This document shows, piece after piece, positions 60,210 to 64,000 of a stretch of DNA of 64,000 bases; the first letter of the stretch is position 1, and each line of letters begins with the position of its first letter. The stretch lies in assembly GCF_027942865.1 (NCBI RefSeq), contig NC_134510.1, forward strand, positions 18,903,209 to 18,967,208. Direction: 5' to 3'. Under the pieces are notes generated by a model. It saw only the letters and a program-made list of their open reading frames with translations, had not been told where the DNA came from and did no database searches. Made by a program: the position numbers and the translations under genes. The DNA comes from Odontesthes bonariensis (taxonomy: Eukaryota > Chordata > Actinopteri > Atheriniformes > Atherinopsidae).

Positions 60210-62369
60210 CAACAAGCTCCTTTGCAATAGTTTATTATTTTTTTCTCTCTACGACTGACTGCAATCTTAACATGGACCTTAATTCCCAACGCAGGCATTT
60301 TAGCGAAACAACTCGAGGAAACAAAGAGTTACAACCATTGTAAAACACATCTTGTCAATCAAGCAGTCATTTTCATGAGATTCTTTTCATCATCCTGACA
60401 CATCGAGTCCCAACCTACATTCCGCAGTTAGCGGTTCATTTCCCAGCAGAGAGCTCTGTGACCTCCGCATGACCTCTAAAAACCGATCCCGTCTTGAGAA
60501 GAAGCGCACGAAATTCCTTGTGCTTCGCCAGAGTCGCAAAAATCTAAATTGTGGAGGAAAAAAAGTGGCATCTTTCACATGTTAAAAGTTTTCTTTCCGT
60601 CTCCCGTATCTCTCTTGTTCGCCTTCGCGATTTACATGTTGTGCTGTTAAAGCTTAGGGTCACACTCAGGTTTTTTTTATTTTTTTTTTATTCAGTCTTA
60701 GTCCTAATTTTTATTACAGTGCATGCAAGGTGGAAATCAAGCAATCAGATCAAAAATCCCAACTTAATAAATATGTTCATTTCTTTGTACATTTTGTTCA
60801 TTTTCATCACTCTTAAATATCTCAATCTCCCACAAAGCACACAGCTAGAAAGACCACACACAAGGTAAGTCTTCTTTGTGAGGTTTTTTTTAGAGCACGT
60901 TTAGCGAATGTGGGGAGGAGCTGTAACAGCCTTCCAGTCAGCGAAAAGTGTTGGAAAATGTAGACGACAAAGATGTACTTTGTCGTGGCAAATAGTCTCC
61001 AATTTTAACCTACATAAATATGAATATTAAGAGAAAAATGACTGCTTCCTTCCATCTCAATTGCTAGACGGATTCAACTCCTAAGAAACACTTCAGCGTG
61101 GCTGCGAAATGAGTGGGCTGTGCCAACATCACAAGAAGAAGAAGAAGAAAAAAAAAAACTGTAGATTGCCTTGAGAGTATATCAAGAGGAAATAATCATA
61201 TAGTTAGGCTGTCTTAAGAAACTCTTCTTAGGCTGAACTTGAATACTTTTTACGGGGAGGGGGGGTTAAACGGGTGAACAATCACGCGCAGGGCTGTGGA
61301 AGCTGCTCTACTTAACTTTAAGAAAATGAACACTCCTGTCAACCAGAGGATGGCAGTACAGCAGAGTAGAATAGTAGAGTTACTGGAAGAAATTGTGCGT
61401 TAGTACAAGCAGAAAGAGTCATCTCTCAAAACGCAAAAATGACCATATGTTACCAAAAATAACCAGCTAAACTGCAGTGGTGAGCTGCACAAGAGATGGG
61501 GTTATATCTGACAAATCATGTGGTATTGGAGCGGGGGGGGGGGCTTGAGTGCAAAGACAGAGGTCTTAGCTGGTGAAATGTTTGTATTTCCCATTTTCCT
61601 GCAGGCAGCTATTCTGTTTTTCTTCAAACTGCTTCAAACTATAAAAGATTTAGTGAAACTGTTGCATACGTTTCAAAAGGGAGCCATTTGAGAATGTTTG
61701 GGGAAAAAAAAAAAAAAAAAGTAAGAAGCTACTATCACGCCTTCAACGGCCAGGAACTCACCGGCTGTCGTGGATTTCCTTCTAAACGGAAGGCGCTACC
61801 GCTTTGATTCATAACCATCATGGCTGAACGGGAAACAGAAAATATCATCGCGGCATAATTTAAATTCCAAATCAATCTGACTGACTGAAGATCTCTGTCA
61901 GAGTCGTCTCTGAGTGAGTTCTAACGTCGTTTTGTTTCATCGCCCTGGTTCCTAAACTTCTTGTGACATTTTAGGGATCCTTCAGGCACCCTACCTTCCA
62001 TCTAAGCATATGCAGTCAAAGCTTCGGAACCGTTTGAACGGACTCAGAGCAGGACTGAGCCCGCTGTAATGTTAGATAAAGAAATCCGTGTCAGCCGGTG
62101 AGGAGGAGGTGAAGTTATGGCGCAACAGTTGGCATCAGCCGAATCTCGTCTCTTCAAGAGATGACCTCCTTCCTGTGTTTAGTTTCAGAGTCTGCAATCA
62201 AATATTATCGAAAATCCTTCACAGAATACTTCACATAGTTTGACTAATTGCTGTTAAGTGCCTGGTGGTTTGCCAGTTTTCCTTACACTCCAGTGGCCGT
62301 GGAAGTCCAGTATTAGTTCAGTATTCTCATGGATTCCAACAAGTATCCACCTTGAGGGGGTTGCAAGTT
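60210..62369 (-). other. Probable tmem65-like 3' UTR
   Basis: There is no coding sequence on either strand between the tmem65-like stop codon (62370-62372) and mboat1. Minus-strand AATAAA hexamers occur at 60676-60681, 60687-60692 and 60231-60236. The last sits in AATAATAAAC and is followed by a TTGTTGT-type stretch, a plausible cleavage context, giving a UTR of about 2.1 kb. The extent is inferred from these signals only. Confidence 0.4.
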
Positions 62370-63183
62370 TCAGTTTTTGCTGCCCTCTGTTGGAGCAGGT
62401 GGTGACTGCGATTCCTCCCCCGCCTCTGCCTCTGCCTCTGCCTGGCCTTCCTTCTTCTTCTTCTTCTTGTCGTCGTCCTTGAAGAAGAGCAGGGGAAACA
62501 TACCGAGGATGCAGCCAATGCCCACACCGATGGCTTTACCCTGCGTGGAGGAGGAAAACAGGGACGTGATAAATCCTGAATAAAACCTCGCCAAGTCAGA
62601 AAGTGACCCACAGAAAGACACATTTCAGCTTTACGACTCGTCGTACACCGACCTTATTTTGGACAACTGCTGGAGACGCTACCTTTGCCCCTTTCTCTTT
62701 CTCAATCTGAGCTGGGTCTGTCTGGCCAGAGCATTTAGACCAGCGTCATCATCACTTTATTGTGACATGTATTTCCTGACCTCCTAAAACAGTTGGCTCT
62801 ATTAGTCGCCTTTCAACGTGACTACAATAGTTAACTAATTGCATTTCACACTTCAGCAGTCAGAGCATATTAAAAATCCTTCGGGCCAAATTTAGCCCTC
62901 AATGATTTAAAGGGCGCATCACACGGAATTGGTTTCCCGTTGTCAATGCGCAAAGAGCTAACCTGGTTTGGTGGTTACAACTGCATTACACAGTCACTAA
63001 AAAAAATCTATGATACCATCAAAGAAATCAAGTTGTGTGGGACAAACTCGGATTTGGAGGGAGACACTTTGTCATACCGTGTGACAGCTGACCCTCGTCT
63101 GCCACATATCCGCCTGTTTTGGGCTCAGGTCAGGAATCTGCATCCCCAACCGAGACGCCAGAGCCTCCACATAACCTGCCAGC
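62370..63183 (-). CDS. tmem65: Transmembrane protein 65 family, C-terminal part (last two exons)
   Basis: The exon at 63078-63183 encodes LAGYVEALASRLGMQIPDLS and PKQADMWQTRVSCHT. It is flanked by acceptor ccacag and donor gtatga. The last exon at 62370-62540 encodes GKAIGVGIGCILGMFPLLFF and a charged tail ending at TGA. The join CACACG|GGTAAA is in phase 0 and gives H-T-G-K, as in TMEM65. TMEM65 is a mitochondrial inner-membrane protein, reported to act in mitochondrial calcium/sodium handling and heart conduction. GKAIGVGIGCILGMFPLLFF is the last transmembrane segment with its conserved glycines. The tail is unusual: DDDKKKKKK followed by alternating Ala-Glu, encoded by short CTT and CTCTGC repeats, where human has a short GGGEEDE tail. 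The upstream exons lie beyond the right edge. It could be tmem65 itself or a fish paralogue. Confidence 0.88.
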
Positions 63184-64000
63184 CTGTGGAGGGGGAGAGG
63201 CAGACAGATGATGGACAGAAAAAGAAAAAAAACAAAACAATAAACACAACAAAGTGCAGCACAGTGAGAAAATAAACAGCTCTCCTCAGTGAAACGCGGC
63301 GGAGATCCATTAATATCTCAGCGTGGAATAGAAAATAAAATGTTCCACTCAGAAACTCACACCACACATAATTAACATCTGTTAAGGCTTCGGGCCACTT
63401 CTGTAATTAGCATGTAGATTAAATCCACATCTGCTTCTTTGTGTTTGAATTGTAGCTGTTCACATAATGATCTCCTCTTGATATTTCTCCATTAAACCAT
63501 CAGCAGAGCAACACTTTTCTTTCCCAGCGTGGCGAAGCAATCCACCAAATTTACTGGTAATAAGGACATGAGAAAAAAATAAAAATCGGCAGATTCAAGT
63601 CCCACTCTGCTCCTCGTTGTTGCTGCCATCTGTCGTGAAACCAGCAGGATGTGCTCAAACAGCGGGGAGAAGAAGTGACGAAGCCTCCAGAGAGTGTGAC
63701 TGGAGTCATTTCCTGAATTGTTCATGATTTATATGGACGGTAGAGCAAAGACGGATTGATAAAGAAATCCTTCAGACACTCATAAATCACCCAAAACTTA
63801 ACACTTGCCATTTCAGTTCATGAATTTTGTTCGATGTGGAGCACTAAATAATCCCGCGTACAGATTTATAAACCAATGAGTCTGTGACACTCAAATCTAC
63901 AAGTGAAATGCCACTTTTTTTCCTTGCCTTTACAGATATGGGCGTAGAAGCAGAAATACCCATTTCTTGAATTCAATGAAGTTTTGGGCAGGAAGTAAAG

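Noticed and set aside
62258..62623. Plus-strand and alternative minus-strand frames over the tmem65 last exon
   Set aside because: Shadows of the real exon. The conserved GKAIGVGIGCILGMFPLLFF frame with matching splice sites decides the reading.

Overview
The window is vertebrate nuclear DNA, almost certainly from a ray-finned (teleost) fish. The genes are split into short exons with GT-AG introns and encode vertebrate proteins. Introns are compact, and the repeats are typical of fish genomes: Tc1/mariner relics, BED-finger hAT elements, MITEs, a tRNA-derived SINE and many CA/TG microsatellites. There are no prokaryotic features. The species cannot be named from the sequence.

Four genes are recognised. 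From left to right: cdkal1 (minus strand, 5' part only), e2f3 (minus, complete), mboat1 (plus, complete) and a tmem65-family gene (minus, last two coding exons only). The block mboat1-e2f3-cdkal1 matches the order and relative orientation on human 6p22 (MBOAT1, E2F3, CDKAL1, then SOX4), seen here in inverted orientation. The tmem65 neighbour does not belong to the human 6p22 neighbourhood, so it suggests a lineage-specific junction or a second tmem65 copy.

Positions 1-24343 are cdkal1 intron 3. I find no coding exon there. It holds a hAT end with a decayed BED-finger ORF (1-558), a Tc1 relic (3900-4430), an 819-bp TTAA-bounded foldback element (5946-6764), a SINE (14790-15125) and several CNE-like stretches. 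The most striking of these has four perfect ATGCAAAT octamers in two pairs of identical 11-bp spacing (9939-10068).

Positions 24344-31760 carry the first coding exons of cdkal1 and a probable non-coding first exon. Intron 2 contains a nested transposon: a TTAA-flanked element with ~310-bp inverted termini (25905-29960) was invaded by a 3.2-kb hAT element (26218-29388). That hAT element itself holds two MITEs, a half BED finger and a possible two-exon spliced ORF.

Positions 32000-44230 are e2f3: a ~3.1-kb 3' UTR, eight coding exons encoding 443 residues, an AT-AC (U12-type) fifth intron, a candidate alternative first exon, and a CCAAT/E2F/CRE-like promoter. Positions 46489-56348 are mboat1: 13 coding exons, 515 residues, one GC-AG intron. 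Positions 56349-64000 hold the mboat1 3' region, microsatellites, the probable tmem65 3' UTR and its last two coding exons.

The four genes are not an operon. They act separately: tRNA modification (Cdkal1), cell-cycle transcription (E2f3), lysophospholipid acylation (Mboat1) and a mitochondrial inner-membrane protein (Tmem65). No undescribed gene system was found. The best leads are the octamer cluster, the nested transposon with its spliced ORF, the foldback element and the e2f3 splicing features.
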